Notes under the pieces: generated by a model
What the model was told of the DNA's origin: nothing
Database searches by the model: none
What the model saw: only the letters and a program-made list of their open reading frames with translations
Program-made: the position numbers and the translations under genes
In this document: positions 44,972 to 52,739 of the stretch, piece after piece
Position numbering within the stretch: the stretch's first letter is position 1
How the letters are laid out: every line of letters starts with the position of its first letter
From: Afipia sp. P52-10
GTDB lineage: Bacteria; Pseudomonadota; Alphaproteobacteria; Rhizobiales; Xanthobacteraceae
Assembly (NCBI RefSeq): GCF_000516555.1
Contig: NZ_AZSJ01000004.1
Coordinates: 65,610 to 129,609 of the forward strand
Reading direction: 5' to 3'
DNA length: 64,000 nt

Positions 44972-45757
44972 CTAAACGTCAAGCACGGCGACGATCTTCA
45001 GCGTTCGTGGCTCGACGATGACGATCTCATCATTCACCACGAAGTAGCGATAGCCACGCCACTGCGGATGAATCCGCACGATCGTCTGCGGCACCTCGAC
45101 CACATGGACGCTCCGCGGCACCACCGTACCGACGCTGACGGCGAAGTTGACGTTCGTCGCGCGCGGCGCGTTCGCCGTCAGCACGGTCTGGCGAATTTCG
45201 GTGCGCTGCTCCGTCGTCAGATTGACGCCACCTGCCGGTGCCGAACCGACAGTCGAGCCCGATTTGTCACCTTTCGCGTCTGCGCCCATCTTATCGCCGG
45301 CCGGGCCCCGCTGATCCTGAGCCTGACTTGGCTGTGACTTGCTGGCTGGACTGTGTTGGTCCTGAGCCTGGTTTGGCTGCGCTTTGCCCGCGGGCTGGCG
45401 CTGGTCCTGCGCTTGCGTGGGCTGCTTGCTTCCGGCCGGACCTCGCTCCTGGGCCTGGTTGGACTTCTGGCCCTTTTCATTTTGCGCGCCTTGGCCTTGT
45501 CCTGGGACCTGTCCTTGAGTGTGTCCCTGGGACTGTGACGGGCTCATCCGATCGCCCGACATTGAACCGCCGCCACGCTCATTCTGCATCGTCCCGTTCG
45601 AACCACCGGAGTCCGGGGTCTGCTGGCGCTGCATGGTGTTGCCCGGAGGCGTGCTACTCGACCCCGGTGAGGTCCCCGTTCCTTGCGCCAATGCCACGCT
45701 TGAGATGCCGAGCAAGGCGGCCGCAGAGATAGCCGAAAGAACATTGATCCTTTTCAT
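44972..45757 (-). CDS. Secreted DUF1236-domain protein with Gln-rich repeats
   Basis: 261-aa exported protein of unknown function. A signal peptide spans residues 1-24 (SSVALAQG). Residues 25-100 are Gly/Ser/Gln-rich; residues 101-156 hold four imperfect 14-15-aa repeats beginning QAQ(D/E)(Q/R). The C-terminal 75 residues form the DUF1236 domain, with TEQRTEIRQTVL and VVNDEIVIVEPRTLKIVAVL. AAGGGAAACGACG precedes the ATG. DUF1236 proteins are common in Bradyrhizobium relatives, often in several copies, and lack a proven role. It stands alone, converging on the SDR gene. Confidence 0.88.
   Translation of the reverse strand: MKRINVLSAISAAALLGISSVALAQGTGTSPGSSSTPPGNTMQRQQTPDSGGSNGTMQNERGGGSMSGDRMSPSQSQGHTQGQVPGQGQGAQNEKGQKSNQAQERGPAGSKQPTQAQDQRQPAGKAQPNQAQDQHSPASKSQPSQAQDQRGPAGDKMGADAKGDKSGSTVGSAPAGGVNLTTEQRTEIRQTVLTANAPRATNVNFAVSVGTVVPRSVHVVEVPQTIVRIHPQWRGYRYFVVNDEIVIVEPRTLKIVAVLDV
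45290..45457 (-). repeat. Four tandem Gln-rich 42-45-base coding repeats in the DUF1236 gene
   Basis: Residues 101-156 of the DUF1236 protein contain QAQERGPAGSKQPT, QAQDQRQPAGKAQPN, QAQDQHSPASKSQPS and QAQDQRGPAGDK. Unit length is 14-15 codons. Such repeats can expand or contract by slippage or recombination. Confidence 0.75.
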
Positions 45758-46141
45758 CGTCGTTTCCCTTGGATGGTTACGAGCCCCTAGGGTCAAACAC
45801 GTCACCCGCGCTTAACGCCACGTAGATGCCGCCGTTCCGGTTCATTTCCGCCATCACAGCAATATCGCGCGAGGGCCGGAATTTCGTTGCAGACATGAAC
45901 CCGCATTCAGCCGGGCGAGCAGGTTCGTTCGCTGGAACCCGTTTTCCAAGATTTGGAACACACCCCTGCCGAGAAACCGAAAACGGACGCTGCATATGCG
46001 AACCAGGCTTCCGGTGCATCCCGGCACATGGGGACTATGAAATTCCGCCGCGATGAAACGCTTGACGTTCCACCTGCATGTGGAACAACAGCGGGATCAA
46101 ACACAGTCCATCCAACGCCCAACGACAGAGGGAGAAAACCC
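45758..46141. other. 384-base gap between divergent DUF1236 and SDR genes
   Basis: No gene is supported. TTCCAA (45944-45949) and TTGGAA (45953-45958) form a perfect inverted repeat with a 3-base spacer and a nearby TGGAAC, similar to the palindromes before the SDR gene at 44032. Promoters for both flanking genes should lie here. Confidence 0.5.
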
Positions 46142-47101
46142 ATGCATCTCAAAGGAAAAGCCGCGATCGTCACCGGCGCGGGCCGTGGCATCGGCCGCGA
46201 CATCGCCCTGCTGCTCGCCAAGGAGGGCGCAAGCGTCATCGTCAACGATCCGGGCGTGGGCCGTGGCGGCGAGGCGACCGAGGAGCGCCCGGCTGATGAT
46301 GTCGTCGCCGAGATCAAGGCCGCTGGCGGCAAGGCGCAGGCAAACTACGACAGCGTCGCCGATTACCAGAAGGCAGGCGCCATGGTGCGCAAGTGCGTCG
46401 AGGATTACGGCAAGATCGATATCCTGGTGAACGTCGCCGGCATGCTGCGCGAGCGCATGATCTGGAACATGTCGGAGGACGATTTCGATGCGGTTGTCAC
46501 TGTCCATCTCAAGGGACACTGGAACATGTCGCATCACGCCATCAAGTACATGCGCAACGCCGGCTACGGCCGCATCATCAACTTCTCCTCGGATGCGTTC
46601 AAGGGTTCGGTCGGCCAGTGCAACTACTCGGCAGCGAAGGCCGGCATTATCGGCCTCACCCGCTCGATCGCCAAGGAATGCGCAAAGTTCGGCATCACCG
46701 CCAACGCGATCTGCCCGGCCGCCGACACCCGCATGATGATGAACGACGCCGTGATCGCCAACCAGAAGCGCAAGCTCGAAGCCGGCCTTATCAGCCAGGA
46801 GCAATATGATCGCTTCTTTGCCGGCCGTGGCCCGGAGCATATCGCACCGATGGTTGCCTATCTCGCGACTGACCAGGCCGACATCATCAACGGCCATGTG
46901 TTCCATGTCGAAAAGGGACTGATCAACACCTACGTCTATGGCGACGATCATCGGGCGATCTACAATGACGGCTCGCTGTTCACCGTTGACGAACTGATCG
47001 AGCGCGTTCCGAGCACGATCATGGTCGGCGTCACCCCAGTCGTGCCGCCGGTGAAGATGGCCGACGCGGTCAAGGCCGGTGACCTGAAGAAGGCCGGCTA
47101 A
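46142..47101 (+). CDS. SDR-family oxidoreductase, MFE-2 dehydrogenase-like
   Basis: 319-aa short-chain dehydrogenase, longer than the usual 250. Cofactor loop TGAGRGIGRD, NVAG at 97-100, and the complete triad Ser149, Tyr162, Lys166 (NYSAAKAG). The DPGVGRGGEATEERPADDVV insert and C-terminal extension of about 60 residues resemble the (3R)-hydroxyacyl-CoA dehydrogenase domain of peroxisomal-type multifunctional enzyme 2. GAGGGAG lies nine bases before the start MHLKGK; the upstream frame has no family similarity. A clear terminator follows the stop. Confidence 0.9.
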   Translation: MHLKGKAAIVTGAGRGIGRDIALLLAKEGASVIVNDPGVGRGGEATEERPADDVVAEIKAAGGKAQANYDSVADYQKAGAMVRKCVEDYGKIDILVNVAGMLRERMIWNMSEDDFDAVVTVHLKGHWNMSHHAIKYMRNAGYGRIINFSSDAFKGSVGQCNYSAAKAGIIGLTRSIAKECAKFGITANAICPAADTRMMMNDAVIANQKRKLEAGLISQEQYDRFFAGRGPEHIAPMVAYLATDQADIINGHVFHVEKGLINTYVYGDDHRAIYNDGSLFTVDELIERVPSTIMVGVTPVVPPVKMADAVKAGDLKKAG

Positions 47102-47121
47102 ATCCCATGCAACGCTAGAAC

Positions 47122-47154
47122 GAAACGGCGGGCCGAAAGCCCGCCGTTTCTTTT
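47122..47154 (+). terminator. Rho-independent terminator after the SDR gene
   Basis: GAAACGGCGGGC (47122-47133) pairs perfectly with GCCCGCCGTTTC (47139-47150) around the loop CGAAA, followed by TTTT. It separates the two neighbouring SDR genes. Confidence 0.93.
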
Positions 47155-47183
47155 GCAGCAAGCACAATCAACGGGAGGCATCG

Positions 47184-47924
47184 ATGCCACAGACACACAC
47201 GGCTTTCGTCACCGGCGCGGGCAAGAATATCGGCCGCGCGGTTGCGCTCGATCTCGCAACACGCGGCTACAACGTTATCGTCAACGGCCGGCAGGACCGC
47301 GCTGCCTGCGAAGCCGTCGCGGCGGAGGCGGCGGCGAAGGGTGTAAAGACGCATGTGATCATGGCCGACGTCGGCATTCCTGCGGACGCTAAGCGAGCGG
47401 CCATGGAAGCGCTTGACCTGCTGGACACCGTCGATGTGCTCGTTGCCAATGCCGCGATCCGTCCCGACAAGCCTTTCCTTGAAAACACCGAGGAAGACTG
47501 GCGGCGGGTGATGGGTACGAATCTTGAGAGCGCGATCTATCTGTCGCAAGCCTTCATTCCAGGCATGATCGCGCAGGGCTGGGGCCGCATCGTCATGATG
47601 ACCGGCCGCAACGCCATGCGCGGCTTCCCCGGCCATGTCACGACCTCCGTGGCCAAGCATGGATTGTGGGGACTGACCAAGACGCTGGCCCGCGAATTCG
47701 GCCCACAAGGCATTACCATTAACGCGATCTCGCCGGGCGTGATCGACACGACCGGTGGCAACACCGCGCGGCAGGCGCGGCTTGGCGAACTGGCGAAAGA
47801 GATTCCGGTGCGACGCGTCGGCACTGCGGAGGAAATCGCAGCGATGTGCGGGCTTCTGTGCTCGGATGCCGGCGGCTTCGTCAACGGTCAGATGATCGGC
47901 GTCAACGGCGGCATCGACACGTGA
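47184..47924 (+). CDS. SDR-fold protein lacking the catalytic Tyr and Ser
   Basis: 246-aa protein with an intact Rossmann start (FVTGAGKNIGRAVALDLATR) and NAAI at 89-92. The active-site region reads GRNAMRGFPGHVTTSVAKHG. Lys158 is kept, but the Tyr four residues before it is Thr154, and the position of the catalytic Ser is Gly141. The downstream INAISPGVIDTTGG and C-terminal NGQMIGVNGGID are standard. Ordinary SDR redox chemistry is therefore doubtful. It may bind cofactor without classic catalysis or use another residue. GGGAGGCATCG is the ribosome site. A terminator separates it from the upstream SDR. Confidence 0.87.
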   Translation: MPQTHTAFVTGAGKNIGRAVALDLATRGYNVIVNGRQDRAACEAVAAEAAAKGVKTHVIMADVGIPADAKRAAMEALDLLDTVDVLVANAAIRPDKPFLENTEEDWRRVMGTNLESAIYLSQAFIPGMIAQGWGRIVMMTGRNAMRGFPGHVTTSVAKHGLWGLTKTLAREFGPQGITINAISPGVIDTTGGNTARQARLGELAKEIPVRRVGTAEEIAAMCGLLCSDAGGFVNGQMIGVNGGIDT

Positions 47925-48000
47925 CGCCAATATGAGCCGTCGTCCCACGACAGCTGGAACCTGATCATCTGTATCGCCTGCGATAGCGCCGAGAAAATAA

Positions 48001-48034
48001 GGCGTACTGGATGCCCGCCTGCGCGGGCATGATG
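48001..48034. repeat. Dispersed 34-base palindromic repeat, copy 1
   Basis: Core ATGCCCGC-CTGC-GCGGGCAT (48011-48030), a perfect 8-base stem. The 34-base unit recurs at 50696-50729 with two mismatches. It sits 27 bases after the end of the following minus-strand gene, at the junction of converging genes. Confidence 0.8.
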
Positions 48035-48061
48035 CTTAGGGTGGCGAGCCGCTTCGGCCTC

Positions 48062-48613
48062 TCACTCCGGGAACGGATTGGTCTCGCCTTCCGGTAACGC
48101 AACCTGCGCCGTGTTGAGCACCATCGACACCAGTGAGTAGTAGCCGCTGATGCCGAGGATCTCCATCAAGCCGTTCTCGCCGAATGCATCGACCCCCTTC
48201 TTGTAGGTCGCGTCGCTCAGCCGCTTGGTGTTGTAGAGTTCGTTGCAAACTTCATAGATCACCGCCTCGTCGGCCGCCATCTTGGCGGGCTTCAGACCGG
48301 TGCGGATCGCTTCGAGCACGTCTTCCGACAACCCGCCCTTCAGCGCCAGCGGCGCGTGCGCAAACCACTCGTACTGCGCGCGCCAGTGATAGGCGGTGAT
48401 GCAGATAGCCATCTCCGACAGCCGTGGCGGCAGCGACGTGTTGAAGCGCAGGAACTCCCCGAGCGTCGCCGTGTGCTGGCACAGCTCCGGGCTGCGCAGC
48501 AGCGCCGGGAAAGGACCGCGGACGCCGGCGCGCTTGCCTGCCGTCACCGCTTTGATGGCCTTGCGTTGCGCATCGGTGAGCTTGTCTTCGGCGATCATCG
48601 GCAGGCGGGTCAT
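48062..48613 (-). CDS. Carboxymuconolactone decarboxylase family protein
   Basis: 183-aa all-helical protein of the carboxymuconolactone decarboxylase/AhpD superfamily. The family core is visible at PPRLSEMAICITAYHWRAQYEWFAHAPLA in shortened form as SEMAICITAYHWRAQYEW, with conserved Glu and His. There is no CxxC pair, so AhpD-type peroxidase activity is unlikely. Start MTRLPM was chosen because GGAGAAG lies five bases ahead; the longer frame runs through the divergent promoter region. It faces the AidB-like gene 247 bases away. Enzymatic role unknown. Confidence 0.87.
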   Translation of the reverse strand: MTRLPMIAEDKLTDAQRKAIKAVTAGKRAGVRGPFPALLRSPELCQHTATLGEFLRFNTSLPPRLSEMAICITAYHWRAQYEWFAHAPLALKGGLSEDVLEAIRTGLKPAKMAADEAVIYEVCNELYNTKRLSDATYKKGVDAFGENGLMEILGISGYYSLVSMVLNTAQVALPEGETNPFPE

Positions 48614-48860
48614 CGTGCTTCTCCGGCAGAGGTTATTGTTCTCCTCTCTTACGCAAGCTACAGCCCCCGCGCAACCACGACCGGTTTCAGCAATCCCCAT
48701 AAAGGACAGGCACTTGGCCGCCTCTCGCTGCGTCACAGCCATGAGCTATTCCACAGGCCGGTCCGCACGCCTGCGGCGGTTTCAGCGATTGCAATTGCCA
48801 CCTCGGTCGAGCAAGTTCGTACCATCTTGCAGAACCAGATGATCTTCGGGAGGAGCCTGA

Positions 48861-50624
48861 ATGACCGCCACCGCCAGACAATCGTCCGACGCCATTGCGC
48901 CTGACACGACGGGGCAGAACTTCTTTCGCGCAGATCAATCGTTACAGGACATTCTGCAGATCCATCTGCCGGAGAACCTTTGGCGGCATATCGAACCGCA
49001 TCTCGACCGGCTGGGTGCGCTGGCCGGCGGCCACCTCGACGATTGTGCGCGGTTGGCCGACCGGCATACGCCGATCCTGCATCAGCGCGATCGCTTTGGC
49101 CGCGACGAGCAGTCTATCGAATATCATCCCGCCTATCGCGAACTGGAACGTGTCGCCTTCGGTGAATTCGGCATTCACGCGATGTCACATCGCAAAGGCA
49201 TCCTGGGCTGGAACGACACCTATCCCGCGACTGCCAAACACGCCTTCACCTATCTGTTCAATCAGGCGGAATTCGGTCTCGGTTGTCCGATCAATGTTAC
49301 CGATGGCGGCGCCATGCTGCTGTCGCGGTTCGGCGACAAGGCACTGCAAGACAAATACCTCGATGGCCTGACGCAGACCGATATGGCGAAGCTGACGCAG
49401 GGCGCACAGTTCATGACCGAGAAGGAGGGTGGCTCGGATGTCGGCAGCCTGACCACGGTCGCCAAACAGGAAGGCGATCACTGGCGGCTCTATGGTGAGA
49501 AATGGTTCTGCTCGAACGCCGACGCCGGCATTGCCATGCTTCTCGCCCGCCCCGACGGCGGCAAATCCGGCACGCGTGGCGTGGGCCTGTTCCTGATGCC
49601 CCGCAAGTTCGACGACGGCGCGCCGAACCACTACCGAATTGTCCGTCTGAAGGACAAGCTCGGCACCCGTTCGATGGCTTCCGGCGAGATCAAATTTGAC
49701 GGCGCCATTGCCTACGCAGTCGGCTCGCTTGATCGCGGCTTCTTGCAGATGGCCGAGATGGTGAACTGGTCACGCCTCTCAAATGGCGTGAAGTCCACGG
49801 CGCTGATGCGCCGTGCGTTGCAGGATGCATTGACCGTGGCACGCGGGCGCGTGGTGTTCGGCAGCCGCATCATCGATCTGCCGCTGGCGAAGCGGCAATT
49901 GTTGAAGATCATGCTGCCGGTGGAACAGGCACTCTCGATGTGCTTCTCGACTGCGGCCGCGCTGGACCGCGCCGAGCGCGGGGGAAGCCAGGAAGCAGCA
50001 ACGCTGCTGCGCATCCTGACACCAGTGTTGAAGTTCCGCTCCACCCGCGATGCGCGCAAGGTGTGCGGCGATGCGCTCGAGATGCGCGGCGGCATCGGCT
50101 ATGTGGAGGAATTTGCTACCGCCCGCCTGCTGCGGGACGCGCATCTCGGCTCGATCTGGGAAGGCACCGGCAACATCATCGCGTTGGATGCGATCACCCG
50201 AGCCATCGGGCGCCATCATGCGGAAGGCGCGCTCGCCGCCGACCTGCACGCACGGTTGCAGGAAGCATCGTCCCTGCCCGCAACCTATCGCGACCACCTG
50301 CGCAAGCTCACCGACCGCGCGATCGCATTCGCCCAGACGGTTGCGGCCAAGGCCGACAACGAGGCGGATGCTCGCCGGGCCACCAGCATGCTGTATCACA
50401 CGGCGAGCGCTGTGGTGATGGCCTGGGAGGCCGAACGCGTGCTGGAGAAGCGCGGCGATGCGCGTCGCCTTCTACTGTCAAAGCTGGTGGTGGATCACCA
50501 CCTCACCGCGCGTGATCCGTTTGCAGCCGGTGCAGGCAGGGCTGAGAGCGAGATGGCTGATCTGTTGCTCAGCGATACGCCGGTGTCGAAGGAGAAGGCT
50601 GTCGCGTATCTAGTGGCCCAATGA
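48861..50624 (+). CDS. Acyl-CoA dehydrogenase family protein, AidB-like
   Basis: 587-aa member of the acyl-CoA dehydrogenase superfamily in the AidB/large branch. Segments include LTQGAQFMTEKEGGSDVGSL (FAD contact), GEKWFCSNADAGIAMLL, VCGDALEMRGGIGYVEEFAT and LGSIWEGTGNIIALDAITRA, the last supplying the position of the catalytic Glu (WEGT). A C-terminal helical extension of about 130 residues (from 455) is typical of AidB. Escherichia coli AidB acts in alkylation stress, but soil-bacterial homologues may act in acyl-CoA oxidation; either is possible here. GGGAGGAG lies six bases before the ATG. Confidence 0.9.
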   Translation: MTATARQSSDAIAPDTTGQNFFRADQSLQDILQIHLPENLWRHIEPHLDRLGALAGGHLDDCARLADRHTPILHQRDRFGRDEQSIEYHPAYRELERVAFGEFGIHAMSHRKGILGWNDTYPATAKHAFTYLFNQAEFGLGCPINVTDGGAMLLSRFGDKALQDKYLDGLTQTDMAKLTQGAQFMTEKEGGSDVGSLTTVAKQEGDHWRLYGEKWFCSNADAGIAMLLARPDGGKSGTRGVGLFLMPRKFDDGAPNHYRIVRLKDKLGTRSMASGEIKFDGAIAYAVGSLDRGFLQMAEMVNWSRLSNGVKSTALMRRALQDALTVARGRVVFGSRIIDLPLAKRQLLKIMLPVEQALSMCFSTAAALDRAERGGSQEAATLLRILTPVLKFRSTRDARKVCGDALEMRGGIGYVEEFATARLLRDAHLGSIWEGTGNIIALDAITRAIGRHHAEGALAADLHARLQEASSLPATYRDHLRKLTDRAIAFAQTVAAKADNEADARRATSMLYHTASAVVMAWEAERVLEKRGDARRLLLSKLVVDHHLTARDPFAAGAGRAESEMADLLLSDTPVSKEKAVAYLVAQ

Positions 50625-50695
50625 AGAAGACTGCGTCCTCGCGAAAGTGGGGACACAGCCTTCCAGAACGTCAGCGTCTTCATCAAGAGCCTTAC

Positions 50696-50729
50696 GGCGT
50701 ACTCGATGCCCGCCTGCGCGGGCATGACG
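50696..50729. repeat. Dispersed 34-base palindromic repeat, copy 2
   Basis: Same unit as 48001-48034, with the palindromic core at 50706-50725. It lies in the 116-base gap between the AidB-like gene and the converging nitroreductase gene. Both copies occupy gene-end positions, suggesting a REP-like element or transcription-end structure. Confidence 0.8.
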
Positions 50730-50740
50730 CCGAGGTATCC

Positions 50741-51469
50741 CTACTCCCCGACGAACGTCACCGCTTCGGACAACGGCGCACGGGAAGTGCGATAGCTGTT
50801 GATCGGTACATCATGTGCCGGATAGCCAAACGAGATACCGCACACTACCAGACGATCCGCCGGCAGCTTCAGGTACTCACGGATCACGTCGGGTCGGCGT
50901 GCAAGGGCCGCCTGCGCGATGGAGCCCACCCCGAGCGCCTGCGCCGCGAGCATGAAATTAGCGACATACGCACCGCAATCCACCGCGCCATAGACGCCGA
51001 GCGGCTCGGTGGTGGTGATGATCGCAACATGCGGCGCGCCGAAAAACTTGAAATTCTCCAGCGCCTGCTTCGCGCCCGCCGCTCGATCTCCCTTCGGTAT
51101 GCCGACGGCATCGTAGAGCTGGAAACCGCTCTCGCGACGACGCTGCAAGTAGACGTCGCGATACTCCCGTGGCCATGGGAAATCCGTCGGCGCATCGCCG
51201 CCGGAGCTTGCAGCCGTATACATCGCCGTGCGGAAACGATCGGTCTCAGCGCCGCTGAAGATCGTCGCATGCCAGGGTTGGCTGTTGCACCACGAAGCGG
51301 TGCGTTGCGCGGTGGTAACGATCCGCTCGATCACCGAACGCGGCACCTGATCGGACTTGTAGGCCCGACAGGAGTAGCGCGCGGCGAGCAGCGCCTCCAA
51401 CACATCGATCGCCCCGGCATCCTGCTTGGATGCCGGGTTCGACGACGGCTTTGTGCTGGTGGCGCTCAT
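50741..51469 (-). CDS. Nitroreductase family protein
   Basis: 242-aa FMN-dependent oxidoreductase. Family features: LLAARYSCRAYKSDQVP (FMN contact Arg and Ser), QRTASWCNSQPWHATIFSG, and YVANFMLAAQALGVGSIAQ with ADRLVVCGISFGYPAHDVP. ATGA overlap with the preceding acyl-CoA dehydrogenase gene (51466-51469) points to translational coupling. The reduced substrate is not determined; in such operons these enzymes may reduce quinones or enones. It is the last gene of the TetR-headed operon. Confidence 0.9.
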   Translation of the reverse strand: MSATSTKPSSNPASKQDAGAIDVLEALLAARYSCRAYKSDQVPRSVIERIVTTAQRTASWCNSQPWHATIFSGAETDRFRTAMYTAASSGGDAPTDFPWPREYRDVYLQRRRESGFQLYDAVGIPKGDRAAGAKQALENFKFFGAPHVAIITTTEPLGVYGAVDCGAYVANFMLAAQALGVGSIAQAALARRPDVIREYLKLPADRLVVCGISFGYPAHDVPINSYRTSRAPLSEAVTFVGE

Positions 51470-52716
51470 GCCCGTCCCTTAGTCGGGATCTTGTTGAACG
51501 GCACATTCTTGTCGACGCGGATGTCACCCGGCAGACCCAGCACACGCTCCGCGATGATGTTACGCATCACCTCATCGGTGCCGCCCGCAATGCGCGCTGA
51601 CGGCGACGACAGCACAACCTTCTGGAATTGCCCGGCGCCTTCCGCCTGGTCGTCTTCCACCAGCACGCCAGCAGCGCCCTGAAGCTCCATCGCGTACATG
51701 CCGATGTCCTGCAACATGCTGCCCGCGACCAGTTTGCCGATCGAGTTCTCCGGACCCGGCCGGTCGCCACGCGACAACGCGGAGATGGTGCGATAGGTCG
51801 TGTACTTCAGCCCGTTGGTGCGGGTGGCCCAGGTCGCGAGCTTGGAGCGAACGGCGCGATCTTCGATTGCCGGACCGCTGTCGAGCATCAAGCTGGAGCA
51901 ATAGTCCCACATTTCCGGGAAGCCGGTCGCGACCCGTGCGCCGATCGAGTAGCGTTCGTTCATCAGCGTGGTCAGCGAAACGTTCCAGCCTTCGCCGACA
52001 TTGCCGAGCCGACGGCTATCGGGAATGCGAACGTTGGTGAAGTACACTTCATTGAAGTTCGACTCGCCGCTCGCCTGCTTGATTGGCCGCACCTCGACAC
52101 CGGGTGCCTTCATGTCCAAGATGAACATGGTAAGGCCCTGGTGCTTCGGAACGTTCGGGTCGGTGCGAACGATCAGAATGCCGTAGTCGGAATAGTGGGC
52201 GCCCGAGGTCCAGATCTTTTGACCGTTGATGATCCAGTCGTTGCCGTCCTTCTCCGCCTTGGTGCGAAGACCGGCGACGTCCGATCCGGCCGACGGCTCG
52301 GAGAAGAGTTGGCACCACACCTCCTCGCCCGATGCAAGCGGCGGCAGGAAACGCTTCTTCACCTCGTCATTGGCGTAAGTCATCACCGTCGGGCCGCACA
52401 TGCCCTGGCCGATCATGAACATCGCCGAGAGCTTGCTGTAGACGCCCTCCTCCTGATCCCAGATCACACGCTCGATCGGCGTCGCACCACGACCGCCGAA
52501 CTCCTTCGGCCACTGCAAACAGGCCCAGCCAGCGGCAGCCTTCTTCTTCTGCCAAGCCTTGGAGGCAGCCTGCAGATCGGTGTTGGCGAGCTTGATCCTG
52601 CCGCGCGCCGAGCTGTTGGCGAGATCGGCTTCCAGCTCTTTCGGCGCATTGGCAGCGATCCAGCTCCGGACTTCGGCACGGAATTTTGCTTCTTGCGGGG
52701 TATCGTCGAAATTCAT
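51466..52716 (-). CDS. Acyl-CoA dehydrogenase (FadE-type, large partner)
   Basis: 416-aa acyl-CoA dehydrogenase. FAD segments are QLFSEPSAGSDVAGLRTKAE and INGQKIWTSGAHYSDYGIL. Glu in LMNERYSIGAR takes the helix-G base position, and C-terminal RIAGGTDEVMRNIIAERVLG is standard. It is followed by the nitroreductase (ATGA overlap) and preceded 23 bases away by a second, shorter dehydrogenase. Such adjacent pairs are known to form mixed tetramers in steroid side-chain oxidation. The start MNFDDTP is preferred to the longer frame, which runs into the neighbouring gene. Confidence 0.92.
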   Translation of the reverse strand: MNFDDTPQEAKFRAEVRSWIAANAPKELEADLANSSARGRIKLANTDLQAASKAWQKKKAAAGWACLQWPKEFGGRGATPIERVIWDQEEGVYSKLSAMFMIGQGMCGPTVMTYANDEVKKRFLPPLASGEEVWCQLFSEPSAGSDVAGLRTKAEKDGNDWIINGQKIWTSGAHYSDYGILIVRTDPNVPKHQGLTMFILDMKAPGVEVRPIKQASGESNFNEVYFTNVRIPDSRRLGNVGEGWNVSLTTLMNERYSIGARVATGFPEMWDYCSSLMLDSGPAIEDRAVRSKLATWATRTNGLKYTTYRTISALSRGDRPGPENSIGKLVAGSMLQDIGMYAMELQGAAGVLVEDDQAEGAGQFQKVVLSSPSARIAGGTDEVMRNIIAERVLGLPGDIRVDKNVPFNKIPTKGRA

Positions 52717-52739
52717 CGGTCTATCCTCGATTGGCTCGC

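Noticed and set aside
48001-50729. The two 34-base repeats considered as attachment sites of a mobile element
   Set aside because: No integrase or transposase lies between or near them and the repeats are palindromic, unlike att sites; a REP-type element is simpler.
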